Source: an uncultured bacterium
GTDB taxonomy: Bacteria > Bacteroidota > Bacteroidia > Bacteroidales > Paludibacteraceae
Assembly (NCBI GenBank): GCA_947074225.1
Contig: CAMTOX010000010.1
Coordinates: forward strand, 1-13,550
Direction: 5' to 3'
Length of the DNA stretch: 13,550 bases
How positions within the stretch are numbered: position 1 is the stretch's first letter; each line of letters begins with the position of its first letter. Position numbers and translations under genes: made by a program. Of this stretch, positions 11,419 through 13,550 are shown in pieces. The notes beneath the pieces were generated by a model. That model was not told the origin of the DNA. It searched no databases and was given only the letters and a program-made list of their open reading frames with translations.

Positions 11419-13550
11419 ATGTTACCAGAAGAACGTGCGAGAAAATATATTGATAAGATGCTTGATGAGTCGGGTTGGGATGTTGTGAATAGAGATGATT
11501 ACACAACTTCACATTCCGCTATTGCTGTTAGAGAAGGACTGCTTAAAGGAAATCTTGAAGCTGATTATTTGCTTTTTTTAGACGGCAAGGCTATTGGCGT
11601 TTTGGAGGCTAAGGCTGAGCATATCAATCTTGATGATATTGTTGTACAACAGGCTGAAAATTATACAACAAAACTTCCTATATGGTGCTCTTGCTGGTTT
11701 AAGAAACTGCCATTTGTCTATATATCTAATGGCAAGGAGTTGATGTTTAGGGATTTACGCAATAACAATGAAGAGTACGAGAAATTATCTCAAGTCCATA
11801 CACCAAGAGAGCTTGCGGAGTTGGCTAGCATCAATAGTTATTATGTTGGATTACCCAAACTATCACGCAAAGGGTTGAGATATTGTCAATACGAGGCGAT
11901 AACTAATCTCGAAGCGAGTTTCAGAGATGGACAAAATAGAGCCTTAATGGTTTTGGCTACTGGTGCAGGTAAAACCTATACTGCTTGTATGTCCGCATAT
12001 CGTCTATTGTCTTACACTCCTGCCCGTCGAATACTGTTTTTGGTGGATAGAAACAATCTAGGTCGTCAAGCGGAAGGAGAATTTGGCACTTTTAGGCTTA
12101 CTGAAAATGGCGATCCGTTTAATACTATATTTACTACAACTCGATTGAAATCAACAAATATACCATTAGATTCCAACCTTGTTATATGTACTATTCAACG
12201 CTTGTTCTCAGTTTTAACAGGTCAAGAATTAGAAGAGGGTGATGATGATGAATCTATTGATGAGAGTGATGCAACTCCTATTGAATTGTCAAAAGAGTTG
12301 AAATTACCCAATGATTTCTTTGATGCAATCATAATAGATGAATGTCACAGGTCTATTTATGGTCGTTGGCAACAGGTGTTAAACTATTTTGATAGTGCAA
12401 AATTGATTGGTCTTACTGCGACCCCTGCCCCTGAAACATTAGCCTTTTTCAATAATAATAGAGTTATAAACTATACCTTAGAGAGGTCTATTGCCGATGG
12501 AATTAATCTTGACTACCGAGTTTTTAGAATACAAACAAAGGCATCAACCGATGGCGGTATAATCCGAAAGGATGAGAAGATAAAGGAAGTCACCAAATTT
12601 ACAGGAAGTGTTGCAACAAAGCGAGAGGTTGAAGATAGAGAATTTAGAGCCGTTGAACTAAATAGAACAGTGGTGAATCCAACCCAGATACGTATTATTC
12701 TGGAGAGTTATAGGGATGCAATATATTCGGAATTATATCCCGATAGAGAGCCTAATATGGCATATATACCCAAAACCTTGATTTTTGCACAGAGCGATGC
12801 ACACGCAACCAATATTGTAGAGATTGCCAAAGAGGTCTTTGCTAGTCAAAGTGATGATTTTGTGCAGAAGATAACATACTCAGCAGGGGATAGTAACGAT
12901 TTGGTTCGAAAGTTCCGTAATGATAAGACGTTCAGAATTGCTGTAACGGTTACACTTGTTGCTACAGGAACAGACGTAAAACCATTGGAGGTTGTGATGT
13001 TTATGCGTGATGTTGCATCCGAGTCTCTTTATACACAGATGAAAGGACGTGGAGTAAGAACCGTAGGTGATGATGTATTGCGTAATGTAACCCCAAATGC
13101 TACAAGCAAAGATTTATTTTACCTTGTTGATGCTGTTGGAGTCACTGAACACGAAAAGAGTATTATACCTCCAGGTACAGAGCCAACACCTACGCACATC
13201 TCATTGAAAATGCTTTTAGAGCAAATTTCACACGGCTATTTAACTGATGAAAATTTGCGATTATTAGCGAGTCGTCTATCTCGAATCAATGCTAAGTCAA
13301 AATTGGAACAACAAACCGAGTTTGTCAATTTAACAGGTATTCAGATGAAAGAGATTGCCGTTAATATATTTAATGCGTTTGAGAAAGGAGATTTAGAGCC
13401 ATTTGTAAGCGTAAATGAGCCAAATCTTAGTCGTAAAGCGTTAGTCGCAATGCTTACAAATAACCCAAAGGCTAGAAATTATCTACTTGTGCTTAATGCA
13501 GGATTTGTTACTATACTGATGCCTGGTGAAGATGAGATTATTAAGGTTGG
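11419..13550 (+). CDS. hsdR: Type I restriction enzyme subunit R (HsdR), partial
   Basis: Open from the ATG at 11419 to the window end, 710 codons without a stop. HsdR is the motor and nuclease of type I restriction-modification complexes (R2M2S), translocating DNA with ATP and cutting unmethylated DNA far from the site. N-terminal nuclease: D49 (LEADYLL) and E63-A-K65 (VLEAKAE), a PD-(D/E)xK site. Superfamily-2 motor: Walker A ATGAGKT (180-186), DECH (307-310), GLTATPAP, and motif VI QMKGRGVRT with Q540, R544 and R547. An acidic loop (EEGDDDESIDES, about 272-283) precedes DECH. Residues beyond about 590 fit the EcoEI-type C-terminal region. No hsdM or hsdS is in view; they are expected downstream. 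It lies in the integrated element, behind a palindromic promoter. Confidence 0.95.
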   Translation, partial: MLPEERARKYIDKMLDESGWDVVNRDDYTTSHSAIAVREGLLKGNLEADYLLFLDGKAIGVLEAKAEHINLDDIVVQQAENYTTKLPIWCSCWFKKLPFVYISNGKELMFRDLRNNNEEYEKLSQVHTPRELAELASINSYYVGLPKLSRKGLRYCQYEAITNLEASFRDGQNRALMVLATGAGKTYTACMSAYRLLSYTPARRILFLVDRNNLGRQAEGEFGTFRLTENGDPFNTIFTTTRLKSTNIPLDSNLVICTIQRLFSVLTGQELEEGDDDESIDESDATPIELSKELKLPNDFFDAIIIDECHRSIYGRWQQVLNYFDSAKLIGLTATPAPETLAFFNNNRVINYTLERSIADGINLDYRVFRIQTKASTDGGIIRKDEKIKEVTKFTGSVATKREVEDREFRAVELNRTVVNPTQIRIILESYRDAIYSELYPDREPNMAYIPKTLIFAQSDAHATNIVEIAKEVFASQSDDFVQKITYSAGDSNDLVRKFRNDKTFRIAVTVTLVATGTDVKPLEVVMFMRDVASESLYTQMKGRGVRTVGDDVLRNVTPNATSKDLFYLVDAVGVTEHEKSIIPPGTEPTPTHISLKMLLEQISHGYLTDENLRLLASRLSRINAKSKLEQQTEFVNLTGIQMKEIAVNIFNAFEKGDLEPFVSVNEPNLSRKALVAMLTNNPKARNYLLVLNAGFVTILMPGEDEIIKV

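Overview
The window looks like the first contig end of a Bacteroidales (Bacteroidota) genome; the genus cannot be fixed from this sequence. Evidence for the group: promoters of the form TTTG-N19-TAnnTTTG (exact matches before greA and before the tRNA), a TlpA-like thioredoxin lipoprotein, a lamin-tail-domain protein with a gliding-motility-like C-terminus, IntDOT-type tyrosine recombinases without the first catalytic Arg, and low GC. Bases 1-44 are not biological: they are an Illumina TruSeq adapter carrying the D501 index, so the real sequence starts near base 45.

Left part (45-7764), ordinary chromosome. It starts with the last 127 codons of a GadC-like amino-acid antiporter. This gene converges on a minus-strand pair, tsaE (tRNA t6A synthesis) and an S1/P1-type secreted nuclease, whose terminator lies inside the antiporter's 3' coding sequence. 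On the plus strand follow greA, a HIT-family protein and tRNA-Met(CAT), all ending at one intrinsic terminator. On the minus strand come asd (aspartate-semialdehyde dehydrogenase) and a TlpA-like lipoprotein, ending at a G6/C6 hairpin. Divergent from asd is a 776-residue secreted lamin-tail-domain protein.

Right part (about 7.9 kb to the end), integrated accessory DNA. A GTACCTTTGC motif at 7895-7904 fits the CTnDOT-family integrase core consensus GTAnnTTTGC and is the best candidate for the left junction. Next is a damaged integrase (frameshift, no C-terminal catalytic half), joined in the same frame, across one TAA, to a second integrase that lacks its N-terminus but keeps the His, Arg and Tyr of the active site. 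A small probable DNA-binding protein overlaps the second integrase by 4 bases. A 991-base stretch without genes (10428-11418) is rich in structure: a 123-base nested inverted repeat, an 18-bp hairpin, seven TATCAA/TTGATA motifs, a run of at least four hairpins, and a 14-bp perfect inverted repeat over the -7 element of the next promoter. The window ends inside hsdR, the restriction/translocase subunit of a type I restriction-modification system (710 codons seen, no stop). Its hsdM and hsdS partners should lie beyond the window.

In function, the left part is housekeeping (tRNA modification, transcript cleavage, lysine/threonine/methionine precursor synthesis, envelope thiol chemistry). The right part is a degraded integrative element carrying a defence system. 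The most unusual material is the structured non-coding DNA between the recombinase remnants and hsdR.
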